Shown: positions 1-13,204, numbered from the stretch's first letter. The stretch: DNA of 64,000 nt from Escallonia rubra (GCA_033065855.1 JAVXUO010000706.1:124001-188000), one strand, 5' to 3'. Numbers and translations: made by a program. The notes: generated by a model not told the origin, from the letters alone.

Positions 1-2640
1 TAGCAAACCAAGTACCAGTGGTCGCCATTGCCATTACCACAAAATGGTATCAGGAACATGTCCGCATCACGGGCGCTCACTGGACTATCCCTATTAAGAA
101 ATGCAAGAAGCGTATCGGTCTGCTCCCACTGGATCAAGGTTTTCTTCCCCTTACGTTTGACCCAACCTTACCATTCAACTAGGAGCATGCCATGAAAAAA
201 TGCATCCATAAAAAAAATGCGTGGACACTCATTCCGCCTATTCTGACTCCTTAGCCTCAAAATATCCACGTAGGCAGAGATCACACTGTTGCTCTACCAA
301 GCCCCCGAAGCAAGGGAGGACATTTCCTCCCACGAGCAACTATAATCCATGTCATTCAGGCAATCCACACTATATGACGCTTTGTTTTGAAGGGCCCCGC
401 TAAAGTAACGCTGGTGGATTAGCTGGCATTTTGCTGGCCGTAGAGGTTTCAGCGGATGCCCTTTGCGATAAGTGAGGGGGTCGACCAGGGGATTTTTTCC
501 TCTGGGGGGGTCGTCCAAAGGATATTGCGGGCGGGGGAAGGGGGGAGGGGAACGGGGGATATTGCCTTTCTAGGGGATCGGCCGACTGATATTGCCCTCC
601 GGGCGGGCCGGAATGTCCCGCCCACAGGACGATTGGCATTGACTCGGAGAGATTGATGTTTGCGAAATCCCAGTCTTGTGTGACTTGACTTTGAGAGCGG
701 GGTAGTGGTTCTGAGTTCGGAAGCAAAGAAAATGAAGGGACACTGTAATCGTCCCATGGCGCTTGAGCCTATCCCCTACAGAGGGACCACCAACTCACTC
801 GCTCACCCCCGATGTCTGCCCCAATGGATCACCGTTTCCCTCGCTCACATGGAGAGGCTGCCACACCGGATAGTCCATTCCCGGGGGGACGCTCGAAGCA
901 GGTCCCGTATAATGGCGCACAAACTCCCCGCAGCCAAACGTCAATGCATCAGCTTGTTGGAAAAGTTCCCATCACATGGCATCCACCAGATCCTTTCGCT
1001 CACTCAACTTCTGGAAGAGGGCGAGTGAGGCATTAACCTACATCCAAAGAGATAATAAGTATAACCATAAAAAAGACGAGATTGAATGTAAAACAAGAAT
1101 CATTAAATCGAATTAAAATCATTGGTTAGGCAACTTACAAGATCGTATGCCCTACGCTCATCGATCTGACCCCTAGGGTGGTACCTCTGCCCTCGTTCAA
1201 ACCTTATCGGGGCTATTCTCTTTCGCGTGATGCGGTAGTACCAGCCGTTGTACTGGTCGATGCTGATCACGGGGTCAGGCTCCAACACAATGGCCGCCAG
1301 CGTGTTTTGCCAAGAACTCCAAACTAGAATTTTGACTGCGCATAATTCGTGCGCATTCACCTTGCCAAACCGTCCGAAACCTGGTGGGTTCCTGTCTGAG
1401 GCATCGGCTGACAACCCCTGTAGGTAGTCAAAATGGCGCATTACGCGATCTGGAAGCTACCACTCTGCAACCTCGAAGTGGATTAGGGGTGTGCGTTGCA
1501 ACCCGAAGAGCGTGAAGACGAATGACTCTGCCACCGGTCACTCCAAACGCTTGTACGGTGCCCAACGCATTTGACCTGGAGATAGCGAGTCGAACTCCCT
1601 CCGATATAGCGTAATGTTGTGATGGGGATCATCTCTCCGCGGGTAGTGGCTCTCCTTCCTCCTGTACTCCCAAGCGCATAACCGAGGCCACACATTATCG
1701 GTTCCGTCCCTACGCTTGGGTGCGCCGGTAGCAATGTGTTCATAAGACCACACCTGAGAACAAAGACAAATTATATATAGTATCGTGAAAATTTATTGTC
1801 CATCGACTAATAAAAAAATATCAATAATGTAATCAAGACTTATATGATATACCTGCAACAGCGAGAGACATACACATATAACTCTGGAGTCGGGCCTCGT
1901 TGCCTTGTGCAATGCTCAGTACAGGTATGCAAGAATTGCTGCACCCCAAGCATACTCCCAACCTCTTGCAGGTTAGCCAACAACAGTAAATATTTGATGC
2001 TGATCGTATTCTTCGACGTCGTTGGGAATAGAATTGCCCCCATCACCCACAAGAGGAAAGTCTGTGTGTACAGCACAAGCATCCCATCCGTGTAGTTTTC
2101 CGGCAGAACCCTGTAGGTATCTAGCAACCACTTCAACTTTATCCCACCAGTGCTAAATTGATCTTCAAGTATCTGTCTAAAGAAGTCTCTAGCAACTTTC
2201 TTATTCGATGCTTCCGACGGAGGAGCAATTACCGGCCGTCCCGTCACCGGTAACCCTAAGATGAACCCTACATCTTCTAGAGTAATTGTCATCTCTTCAC
2301 TTCTCCACCTTTCAACAAGGGCACCTATTAAGTTCCGGTCAAGTTGTTGAAAGATATTTTCATGCGTAAAAACTCCAAACCCAATTTCACGCATTAATTT
2401 TTTTCTAGTATTTGTTCAATTTTCAAACTCCGAAATTATCAAATTCTTCTACTGTGTTGAGTTATAATTTAAGCAAAGCAAACGGTATACAATGTTCGTG
2501 AGAATAAGAAAGTTGATAAAATAAGTATCTTACTCCACCATCCCATATGAGCGTACTGATATGGTTTGCTTGGTCGTATAATACGGAGGGATCTTCTGAT
2601 CCAGGGTTAAACTCCACTTTTTGCAACTGAAATTACGGAA
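1..2640 (-). pseudogene. Decayed PMD-C48 (plant mobile domain + Ulp1-like protease) gene, left part off window
   Basis: Transposon-type gene of the MAIN/PMD family. Read on the minus strand, 2640-2534 encodes a start resembling FNPGSEDPSVLYD, with a GTAAGA donor. 2394-1853 encodes the first PMD block (ALVERWRSEEMTITLEDVGF) and ends at a GTATAT donor. About 1756-1440 resumes after an AG acceptor with VWSYEHIATGAPKRR, and 1441-1130 holds the PMD tail (QYNGWYYRITRKRI). Bases 1-150 encode DADMFLIPFCGNGNGDHWYL, the histidine region of a C48 protease. The order matches the better-kept copy at 25752-28751. Damage: the ~10 residues expected between RWRSE and EMTITL are missing, and at least two in-frame stops lie between about 1537 and 1460. 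The linker (160-1100) is not readable as protein. Probably a remnant of a related Mutator-like element; the rest lies left of the window. Confidence 0.75.
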
Positions 2641-2817
2641 AAACATCAAGTTTGGAAACTTTCATCAAACGCTCGCAAATTACCAACGATAACACATACA
2701 TAATACATACAAAGCTAGCACATGCTCACATAAGTTCACATGCTCAATGCATCTATATAGACACACACACACACGAAATCGGATTTTACCAACGCTAGCA
2801 CATGAACAAATACTACG

Positions 2818-2819
<2 letters not shown>

Positions 2820-2882
<63 letters not shown>
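2820..2882. repeat. (AT)n microsatellite
   Basis: About 31 uninterrupted AT dinucleotides, upstream of the decayed PMD gene. The copies of 'accaacgctagcacatg' on both sides (2788 and 2884) suggest a local duplication around the tract. Confidence 0.95.
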
Positions 2883-2885
<3 letters not shown>

Positions 2886-3084
2886 CCAACGCTAGCACAT
2901 GCTCAATACATAATCAAAACCATGCATAAAACGTAATACTCATCATAACTCTAGATTATGAACAAATAAAGGATTGGTTTATGAACTTACATGATTAATT
3001 AGATGATTAAAGGACTTATTAGAAAGAAATTACGCAGATCTGCTTGCCAACGCCGCTGAAAACATTTGTGAGAAGAAAGAATGG

Positions 3085-3451
3085 ATCGTCCGCTACATAA
3101 TGTAGCGGACAATGTTTATATATAAAGTTCGTCCGTTACATAATGTAGCAGACAATGTGGATACGGACAAAGTAACAGTCGTGGGGGGACATGACAAGAT
3201 GTTACATGTGGACATGATGTGAGATGTGTCAGTCAAAAAGTAGTCCGCTATACTGTGTAGCGGACAACTTTTGACTGACAATTGTCAGAATAAAAAAGTC
3301 GTCCGCTACACAGTGTGGCGGACGACATGGGAGGGGAAATTTGGTAAAAAATCCTGTCCGCTACACTGTGTAGCGAACGTCTGACAATCTTTAAAAAAAA
3401 AAGATTTGGCAACTTCTCATATTTTGCCCGCATGGTCAATGGATCAGCTCC
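3085..3451. repeat. Palindrome-rich element ending in GATCAGCTCC against (AT)n
   Basis: Contains five quasi-palindromes of about 24 bp (near 3089, 3130, 3243, 3300 and 3356). Their arms read gtccgctaca / tgtagcggac and only the central bases vary. The right end, GGATCAGCTCC at 3441-3451, abuts (AT)9 and is the inverted match of the end of the next element (3470). The left end was not found. No coding potential was seen. It belongs with the MITE-like family at 3470-3690 and 16885-17460. Confidence 0.6.
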
Positions 3452-3469
3452 ATATATATATATATATAT

Positions 3470-3688
3470 GGAGCTGATCTATTGCTCGCGCTAGCAACTT
3501 AACCTAAATTGCTAGCGCGATCTGGCCGTCCACGCGCGAGAATGGACGGCCAGATCGTGCGCCACAACAATAATTTTTTTCACTGTCCGCAACATAATGT
3601 AGCGGACGGTAAATTATCGTCCGCTACATTATGTTGCGGACGGCCAAATCGCGCTAGCAACTTGCTAGTGCTATCAACAGATCAGCTC

Positions 3689-3690
<2 letters not shown>
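3470..3690. mobile_element. 221-bp MITE-like element inside an (AT)n tract
   Basis: The left end GGAGCTGATCTATTG and the right end (reverse complement GGGAGCTGATCTGTTG) form a terminal inverted repeat; the GCTAGCAA motif follows inside both ends. (AT)9 lies on the left (3452-3469) and (AT)32 on the right (3691-3754), as if the element sits in a TA microsatellite. Inside are two arms around 'tggccgtcca/tggacggcca' (3522-3556) and two tccgcaaca/tgttgcgga palindromes (3586 and 3619). Non-coding. Rice Micron MITEs are known to target (TA)n; the resemblance is of behaviour, not shown homology. Confidence 0.7.

Positions 3691-3754
<64 letters not shown>
3691..3754. repeat. (AT)n microsatellite flanking MITE
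   Basis: About 32 AT repeats directly adjoining the CTCCC end of the MITE at 3470-3690. The following 3755-4229 is AT-rich with no gene or clear repeat. Confidence 0.95.
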
Positions 3755-3760
<6 letters not shown>

Positions 3761-6329
3761 TTCTTTTCAATCTATAGAGTTTTTTTTAATGCAAGTAAGT
3801 GAAATCAAGTCTTAATATGTTGGTATTTTACTGATTTGGAACTTTAAAATGCTTAAAATTGAACTAATCATAAAAATTAAGGACACCATAAAAAAAGATT
3901 GGTTTAATTTTTCTTCCGAGCAAAGTTGACTTAATTCATGTTTTATCTACTATATTATGTAGAACCTTTGTGAATCAATAATGCTAAATTAATGAGAGCA
4001 TCCATCGATCTACACTCTCGTTTGCTTATCTACACTATACACCTAATTATCAGCTAAAAGATAAACAAGTTCTACTATTGCATTTTTTTATGTCGATGTA
4101 TGGTATAAGAAAAACTTTTCTAGATTTATTTCCAAACGTTATAAGATTTTAATATTACATGTTATTTTTAAGAGTAAATGAATAATTTATTCTTCTATTA
4201 TAAATATCATATGTGATTTTTTTTTCCCATATATTCAGGTTTTGGTTTTCATGTTATCTAGGTTATTATATTGGATTAATTATGCTTTAAATGTTAACTA
4301 ATGATAAAATTAAGGGATAATTGCATAAAATACCCCTGTGGTTTAGGGTAATTGCAAAAAGACCCTTGTTGTTACCAAAATTGTAAAAAGACACTCGAGA
4401 TTGCAAAAGTGTTGCAACAGATAATTCCCGTAGTAAAATGATGAAAATGTCTAAACTGCCCCTCTATATACACTGTAATAGTATATCTTAGGTCTTTTTA
4501 TTTTTTATTTTTTGGTATGAATGGTGTTAGTATTGGGCAGGGGGTAGGGAAGCTCAGGGACGTGGCGTCGGCACATGTGGATGGGGTTGATGGCGGGGCT
4601 GGAGGGTGGAAAGTGCAAGTGATGGCAGCGCTTGGCGGGGTTGGGATTGGCCCTAATTGTAGATCTAGTTTTTTTTTGAATTTTAGATCTAGGCTTGTGG
4701 TTTGTGAATTAGGCCGGTGAGGGTGGTGCACTTGGCTTGGGTTGATGAAGGGGCTACCAGCGGCGGCATAGGAGTCTCTATGGGTGCCTGGGGCTAGCGG
4801 CTTCGTAGGTACATGGGGATGTGCAGTGGTGGCAGAAACGGGCGATGGCAGAAAATAGGGGGTGTTGGCAAAAATGGGCGATGTGGTGGTGGATGGGCCC
4901 TGGTGATGGTGGTGGCTAGGGTTTTGGCTTGAGAGGGCTGATGGTGGCAGGTGATTAGATAGAGCAGGTGGCTTCGGCGGGGGTTGTGATGAACTAGGCA
5001 GTGGTGGCAGAAATGGGCGGTGGTTAGGGTTTAGTAGATTGAAGTAGGAGAGAAAATTAGGATTTGGGGAAGGAAGAAGAAATAAAGGGCATTTTTTCAT
5101 TTTGTTAAATTAATCTCTACCAAACGCACTCTTTAGGAGCGTGAACATCATATGTCGTTAGTTTGATCAAAATATTTTTTTTACGGTTGCAACACTTATA
5201 CAATTTTTCTATAGCCCATATACCATAAGGTTATAAAACTTAAATATGAATTTTAAAAAGTACCCAATTTTTCTTATTAAATCTCTTATTTAATTTTCAT
5301 TTTATTGTTGATTATTTCATATTAGAGAGTGTTTTAGGTATATATACTGACTACAATGACATTTTTCAGGTTATTCTTGTTCACTAAAATGAGCTAGTAA
5401 AATTTAGTAAATATCATTTTTTAAGCTAACAATTATAGGGTGGAGATTACTTCGTATAATTCCCATGTGCCACATAATTTGATTACTTCTTTTTTGCACT
5501 CATGTTAAGGATTTAAGTTATATAACGTGTGTTTCTCATTTTATCCTTTAGAGAGAAGATGAGAAGAAAGTGGACCAGGAGAAAGAAAATAAGTTTGAGT
5601 AGCGTTAAATATATAGAGAGAAATAGAATCAAAAAACTGTTAGAAGGTGGGTCAGGAGAGATAAAATGAATTGGTGGATAGTTAAATATGGAGAGAAAAA
5701 TAGAATAAAAAAAAAGTATAAAGGGGGTAAATATGCAAAAATACATACAGATCGTTTTTAATTTAAAAGTGATCAATTTTTGTGGGACAACCCAAAAAAG
5801 AAATATAATCAATTTATGTGGAACAAAGAGAGTAATTGTTATTCCATTTGCATCATACAGCAGTGACCAAACATAGTCATAATCCACTCTATTACTCGTA
5901 AAATTTAAGTTCTAAAACTTACAATTAGTCTAATATCTACTCATTGGTCTTATTATTCATGTAAATTTAATCAATTACAAAAATAATTCATTTTTCTTTG
6001 TTATTTCGGTCCTATTAAAAGTACTCATTAGTCGATTACGATGCATTCATAAAATTACTTAAAACAAATTCATTTAGAAAGTTATATATTTTCTCAGATA
6101 TAATAAGAATACATGAATCTTATCTTTTTTTTCCCCTTCAAATCTCATGTTTAATTAGTTAACTAAATCCTTATGTATGGGATGGTCATGAGGTCTTATT
6201 TAAAAATGCTGACTATCTCATGTATACTACGTATATCGTTATATATATGAATAATAATAATAGATTTAACTCAATTAGAACTTCACCTTTTTTTTCCTTT
6301 CTAAATCTAATATTTTGGTTTTTCAAATA

Positions 6330-7210
6330 CATGAATTTTTATATTCACACTAAAGAGTGGTTTTAAGGATACAATAGTCAAAAATTAATTCATACTCCAA
6401 GTTAATGTATTGATTATGTTGAGCACTAAAATGTCTAGAATTAACTTAATAGTCTTGCTAAATTAATCAAACTTAAAAATAAAAGACCCCATCAAAATTT
6501 AAATCAATTGTTAGATCAGTTTTTTGTTGTAAGGCTCAAAAGTTGTTTAACCTCAATTCTAACATATTTTTCCTTCTAAGTCGAAAGTGTTATTTTAGTT
6601 TATTTTTATATATATATGTGTTTTTTATAGTCATATTACAGAGTGATTTTAAGGATACAATGGTCAATATTAACTCTTATAAGAACCCTATCAAAATTTA
6701 AATCAATTGTTAGATCAATTTTTGTTCTATCTCATAAGTTGTTTAATCTCAATTATAATGTTAATTTTTCTTCTAAATTAAAAATATTATTTTCGTGTTT
6801 TATATATATGAGTTTCGATATTCATATTAGAGAGTGATATTAAAGATACAATAGTCGATATTAAGTTCTAATAAGTTAGTATATTGATTAGATTGAGTTT
6901 TAGAATGATTAGAATTGGTTTTTGAATCATATATGGCTAATAGAAAATCCTCATTACTCCTACAGACTTAATTAAATATAAAAATAAGGATCCTGTCAAA
7001 TTTTAAATTAATTATTGGATCACATTTTTATTTCAAATCTCATAAGTTATTTGTTTTGGGTCTATAGATTTAAATTTTCATACTAGAGAGCATTTTTAAG
7101 GACATAATTGTCAAAATGAAGATCTAACAAACTAGTATATTAATTAGGTAATTAGAGTTTTAGAGTGATTACAATTAGTTTTTAAATAGACTAAGACTTA
7201 CTAGTGTAGA
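6330..7210. repeat. Diverged tandem repeats (~180-280 bp units), copy A
   Basis: The phrase 'agagtgattttaaggatacaat' in variant form recurs near 6353, 6637, 6833 and 7086. Each time it is followed by 'caaaatttaaatcaattgttagatca' or a close variant and 'tcataagttgtttaatctcaat'. The units are AT-rich and diverged, with no reading frame. A fainter relative lies at 5323. Counterpart in copy B: about 50200-51070. Confidence 0.6.
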
Positions 7211-7349
7211 AGTTAATTAATCTTAAAATAAGGACTCTATATATAATCTAATGATGTGTCATCCAAAGAAGTGACGATGTGTCGTGCAAAGAAGTTATCA
7301 ATCCGTTTCTCGCTTCCCTTATTATATACGAGCTGCAATCCACACGCAA

Positions 7350-7592
7350 TGCGTGTGCGAGTGTGATGATGAATTTTATGAAAAAATAATATTAGGAAAA
7401 ACACTTAACATTACAGTATCAAAGAGAGTCCATTTGGATTGAAAAAATATTTCGAGCACCAAAGAGAGTCTAATTGGATTGAAAAATTAGTTCGAATCAA
7501 TTCAAATAGATTATTTTTGTTATCGTAATGTTAAATAAGTTTTCCTAAATCTATTTTTTCACAAAATTCATCATCACGCTCGCACACGCTTC
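7350..7592. mobile_element. Foldback (MITE-like) element, copy A
   Basis: The left arm (gcgtgtgcgagtgtgatgat, about 75 bp) and the right arm (reverse complement starting agcgtgtgcgagcgtgatga, ending near 7592) are inverted copies at about 85 % identity, separated by about 90 bp. No coding potential. No clear target duplication was recognised. Counterpart in copy B at 51200-51443. Confidence 0.6.
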
Positions 7593-7727
7593 GCATGTTT
7601 ACGAGAGCTCGTTTACTGTTTAAGCATATATATGAAAGCTGAAGATTGAATTTTTATGGATAAAGACAAACTACATAAAGATCGAATTTTTATGGCTAAA
7701 GATTCAAATAAGATTTGAGATTATTAC

Positions 7728-7799
7728 AACCAATAATGACATTGTACAACCAACGATGTATATTGTACAACCAACAATTCACAGTGTACAACCAATAAT
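7728..7799. repeat. Four short tandem 'gtacaaccaa' repeats, copy A
   Basis: The motif 'tacaaccaayaatg' or a close variant occurs four times at about 20-bp spacing. It leads into an ACC/CCG-rich stretch (7800-8420) with no credible reading frame. The counterpart is at 51568-51640. Confidence 0.7.
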
Positions 7800-10254
7800 G
7801 CTGGAACAAATGGGCTGCTGTACACATCACCATCCACCACCGCCGGCAACACCGTCCGGCCCCCCGACGGCAGCACCCTCCGGCGACACTGTTGGCAACA
7901 ACCTCCGGAGAACATGGTGACGTCGTCCACTGCCCCTGCCACCGCCATCCCGATCACCACGATGCACCATGCTGGCCTCCACCTCCCATGAAAACCACCC
8001 AACCACGACACCCCAGGCAGCAGTATTCGGCGACACTACCGCCAACAACCTCCAGTGACCCGAGCACCACCCCCATGCATCACCCATTGCCCCTGCTATC
8101 ACTCTCCCTGTCAGCATGACCCACCAAGCCGGCCTCCATCTCCCCACGAAAACCACCCATCCGCGATCAACACTGTCGCAAACCCTCCGTCGACCACGCT
8201 GGCAGCAACCACCAATCGACCACCCATGAGCCGGTCAACTTCCATTGGCCCAACCACGGCCCACCACCACTGTCCATTGTCCATCCACGCCATCGCGGCG
8301 ATAACCCATTAATCGCCCCAACCACCAGTACAATCGGCACCCACTAATATAATCAACAACCCATCAATCGGCCCACCCATGGCCACCGTGCCCCTCCACT
8401 AATCAATCGCAATTGAACAACCATGGGGAAGGAAAAGGGGAAGTGGAAATGCAGAGAAAGGGAAGGGGAAATATGTAGAAACAAAATAGAAAATGAGAGA
8501 TGCATGAAAAAAAATAGCACAGCATTATGGTCCGTTGCAAAAAAAATATCAAAAAAATGCAAACCCAAAGTTCATCAGTTGCCTATTTTGGTCTCTGCAA
8601 TGGAGATGGAAGAGAGAGGGATAGGGAGGAAGAGAGAGGGCAATTACTATGAGGTAATTGAAGGAAGCGGCTAACAATCTTTTACACTTTTGTCCTCAAA
8701 ATGGACATATATCTTCACTTGCATGAGTTTAGTGTAACACTAAAAAGATATTACACAGATATTAAAAATAATGTTCTCATTATATATAAAGTATAAATGG
8801 ATAGATTATATAGATTTTCCTAGCTTGATGTTTCTAGATTGGCTATATGGTATGATGAATTCTCCAGATCACAATATCATATTGTTTATATGTTAATTGA
8901 GTGTGGCACAAACTTGTATCTCTAATTTATACTACCTATGAAAGTATGAATAGATGAAAATAATTTTTTGGACAAAACTGTCCTTGTAATTTTTCTTAAT
9001 GCCATGACTGACCTTTGTTATGACCATTCATGAGTTAATGTTATGGCGCACGACAAACTCATCATCTCTCCATGACAGATGCATGGTTCCTCTCTCAAAT
9101 TTAATTGTCAAATGCTAGATGCATTGTATCTCTCCCCAAATTAATTGAAACCCCTTCAACTTTTAGCCAACTATTCAACTTCTTTAGTAGCAAACATGTA
9201 CCCTGCATCTATATGCTCTACAAAACTAGGAGCTTGATTTAGTTTTTCCATTAAATTATAAAATTAGATCACATCTAAACTCAACCTCTTCTCTGTATCT
9301 CGCACCTCTGTAATAAATGCCGGGAAGATCAAGTAATCCCCTTCTTTTTCATGTTCCATCTTATTCTCTTCCAAGAATTAATTGTAGAAAAATTCTAATG
9401 AGTGACTCTTGATCTACACCACATCAATTTAGCACCTGATTAGAGGCGATTGCCATCATAGATTGCATTCACGGATTGAAGCATTTTATTTGTAGTAAAG
9501 TAAAGAGACAATACACGACGAACATGCCAAGTGTTATATTTTCATAATTTAGTTTTTATAGTAGAGCACCAAACTTAATTTTGAGATATGCATTTTGTAT
9601 ATTACACGGCTTGACTTTGAGATCTTAGTTTCAATGAACAAAAGTGGTATCTTTCACTTTTCCTTACGAAATGGAGATATAAATTCTTTTTTACATTACT
9701 ATATGTGTATATAATTTTCACAATGACATCTAAAAGCGAGCATCAAAATTTTCATTTCAAAGAATGATGTTGTTGGTCTATTTGCAGGTTTGTTCCTTGT
9801 GTATTACCTCTAGATTAACCTATTCTTAGCATGTAAGTAGGTTACAATGCTCTAAGTTTTTTGCTATTTATTTTTTGATCTATTTTGATCAGGTTGATAA
9901 CCAATTCATAAGTGAAGATATAACAATAAAGTATCACACTCAAACAAATGGTAAGTGGCACATCCGGTCCAGGTATGTGAGTACACACATTTCTGAAACA
10001 AAATGCAGTTGAAGAAAATTTGAGTCAGTTGCAACCCAAAGAGAGTTTAGTGAGATTAGGTATACTCTTGTCATGTAATTATGTTGGTGAGCTTGAGTTT
10101 TACATTCTATTTGATACACTTTTTTTCTCTTCATGGAGCTATATTACGGATGTTTTAAGCCTTTGGGAGTCATACCATGATATAAAACTCTAGCAAAAGC
10201 ATACTCCTAAAAATAATGTCATAGCTATGTTTGTGACTTTTGCGGATAAACATG

Positions 10255-10678
10255 TGTTGTATGTGGAGCCTAATTTCAATCCAGAGTCATTGTTACAATG
10301 AGGTAGTGACTCGAAAGCAAGTTTTTGTGAGGTTGTCCCACATTGCTTAAGGAAAGAAGGTCACAACTTAGCCCAAGTATATAAGTGTTTTGTCCCACAT
10401 TGGTTATTTAGAGAAAGATCACCTCTTAGCTCTAAATAAATATACATGGTCTTGTATTGTTTTAGGTCAAGAGAGAGAGCCACAACATAAAGTGGGGGTT
10501 AGGAGTATGGTTGTAACGCTGTTGAATAGTGAAATCAAAATATGGTCATACTCCGGGGACGTAGCCATATTGGTGAACCTCATAACTCTTGTCTTGTGCG
10601 TTTGGTTTATTTTCTTTTAAATTTCTTGTTTCTTTTTTTCTTCAATATATTGCTTCGTAGTCGCTGCGTTTCGTAACA
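10255..10678 (+). repeat. 5' LTR of copia element, copy A
   Basis: 424 bp, starts TGTTGTATGTGG and ends TTTCGTAACA. It contains TATATAAG near 10378, a likely promoter. Confidence 0.93.
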
Positions 10679-13204
10679 ACTGGTACCAGAGCTTGGGTTC
10701 GAGTCTTACTCACATAGGTTCTACGTTTGAGTGGGAGCAATGGCCGAAGAAGGTAAAGGAAAGATCGAGAAGTTTAATGGTATGAATTTTCAGTGGTGGA
10801 AGATGCAAGTTGAAGACTACTGGTATCAAAAGGATCTGTATCTACCGCTGGTGGGAGAGAAACCTGAAGCGATGAATGCGAGTGAGTGGGCGATTTTGGA
10901 CAGAAAGGCGCTGGCTACAGTAAGACTTAGCCTAACCCCACAAGTAGCATTCAATATCTCTAAGGAAAAAACTACTGCTGTTGTGATGAAAGCATCGGAG
11001 AAATTGTATGAAAAACCTTCTGTTTCGAATAAGGTATTTCTCATGAAGAAACTGTTTAATATGAGAATGTATGAAAATGGTTCTGTTGTTGATCATTTAA
11101 ATGATTTTAACGGTGTTACAAATTAGTAGGAATCTATCGGCATTAATTTTGATGATAAAATTGGGGCTTTGTTGTTTCTGTGTTCACTGGCTGATAGTTG
11201 GAATAACTTGGTGACGACAGTGTGTATTTATTAGATATGGAGGTGATGAATATGGTTATTGTTTGTGGGACTAAGAACATAACAAAATCATTAGGAGTAG
11301 CGATGTCATATTGGATGAATTACGGTTATATAATCATAAGTTACAAAAACATGGTATTGAAAAAAAATACAAGGAATACATGGAACTTGATGAGCCAGAA
11401 GATGGACAAATACCCAGGATAGAAAGTCCAGAAGTCTTTGATGAGACAACTGATACTGAAATTGGATCTAGTGATCAACAACAAGTGCCTGAAACTCTTA
11501 ACCTCAGAAGAAGTAGTCGGGTAAAAAAAGCTCCTTTCAGACTTTGTCTTCCCCTCGATGATATTTTGTATACTGATTCTGGTGAGCCAGAATGTTATCA
11601 AGAAGCGATACAGGATGAATCCAGGTTACAGTGGGAGCAAGCCATGAAAGATGAGATGGCTTCACTTGAGCACAACCAAGCTTGGGTTTTGGTAAATCGC
11701 CCTACAGGGAAAAATGTTATGTACAATAAATGGGTATACAAGATTAAAAATGAAGCTAGAAGAACAAAGAGATACAAGGCAACACTAGTTGTGAAAGGGT
11801 ATCGGCAGAGAAAAGGTATTGATTTCCAAGAAATCTTATCTCCTGTTTTGAAGATGACTTAAATTCGTACGATATTGAGCATTGTAGCTATAGAGGACTT
11901 ACATCTGGAGCAGCTGGATGTTAAGACAGCATTTCTCCATGGGGATTTGGAAGAAGAAATCTACATGCATCAGCCAGAGGGTTTTGAAGTCAAGGGTAAG
12001 GAGGGAATGGTTTGTAGGTTGAAGAGGAGCTTGTATGGCCTAAAGCAAGCTCCTAGACATTAGTATTTGAAGTTTGACAGTTTCATGAAGCAGACAAACT
12101 TCACTAGATGCGACTCTGATCACTGTGTTTATTTTCAGAAGTTTAATAGTGAGGACTTCATTATTTTAACTCTGTATGTAGATGATATGCTTGTAGCAGG
12201 TTCAAGCATGGGAAGGATTAATGAACTCAAGAAGAAGTTGGCAAGTACTTTCTCTATGAAGGACTTGGGAGAGGCAAAACAACTTCTTGGCATGAGGATA
12301 ACCAGGAAAATAAAACAAAAAAAGTTATGGTTGTCACAGGAAGAGTACATTGAAAAGGTTTTGAGGAGATTTAACTTGCATGCCTCTAAACCTGTGACGA
12401 CTCCTTTAGCAGCCCACTTCAAGCTTTCAAAGGAGTTGAGTCCCAAGAACAGGGAGGATGAAGAATACATGGCACAGGTACCGTACACCTCTGCTGTGGG
12501 AAGTCTCATGTATGCCATGGTCAGTACAAGGCCGGATATTGCACATGCAGTTGGAGTTGTGAGCAGATTCATGACAAACCCAGGAAAGAACATTGGCAAG
12601 CAGTGAAGTGGATTCTCAGGTATTTGAGAGGAACATCCAGGTTCTGCTTATGTTTTGAGGGTAATAACATAGATGTGCGAGGCTATGTAGATGCAGACCA
12701 TGGCGGTGATAGAGACAACAGGATAAGTACCACGGGATATGTTATTTCTGTAGGAGGGACTGCAGTAAGCTGGATCTCTAAGCTACAGAAGATTGTTGCG
12801 TTGTCTACAACAGAAGATGAATATGTTACTGTGACATAAGCAAGCAAGGAAATAATTTGGCTTCAGAGGTTGTTGATAGAGTTTGGATATGGGCAAGTAG
12901 ATTGTAAGCTATGGACTGATAGTCAGAGTGCAATACATCTTGCCAAGAACTCAGCATTTCATTCGAGGACCAAGCATATTCAGTTGAGGTATCACTTTAT
13001 ACGGTCTCTGTTAGAGGATGGACAACTGAACTTGGAGAAGATTGAAGGCAACAAGAATCCCGCGAATATGTTAACGAAGGTGGTTGATAGGCAAAAGTTG
13101 ATGCTCAACTTTGATTAGTCTTCGTTGATACTTCTTGGATGAGTATGACCAGCATTTGTGTTGAGTTTCAGCATTGGAGTTGTATCAGTCTCCAAATGGG
13201 AGAT

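Noticed and set aside
3085-3440. CRISPR-like array of short repeats
   Set aside because: Spacing is irregular, units are palindromic and the genome is a plant; better explained as MITE-type palindromes.
4498-5100. A 200-codon minus-strand frame rich in P, S and H
   Set aside because: Low-complexity GGT/GGC-rich DNA; the copy B equivalent is interrupted, so no constraint is evident.
8423-8674. An 83-codon plus-strand frame (MGKEKGKWKCRERE...) kept at equal length in copy B (52271-52522)
   Set aside because: The differences I compared between the copies are amino-acid changing, the sequence is low-complexity, and no family is recognised; equal length follows from the recent duplication.
10390-10620. 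A ~76-codon frame beginning MSHIGYLEKDHLLALNKYTW that occurs four times (also 13340, 54240, 58708)
   Set aside because: It lies inside each LTR of the copia element and repeats only because the LTR does; no sign of a protein family.
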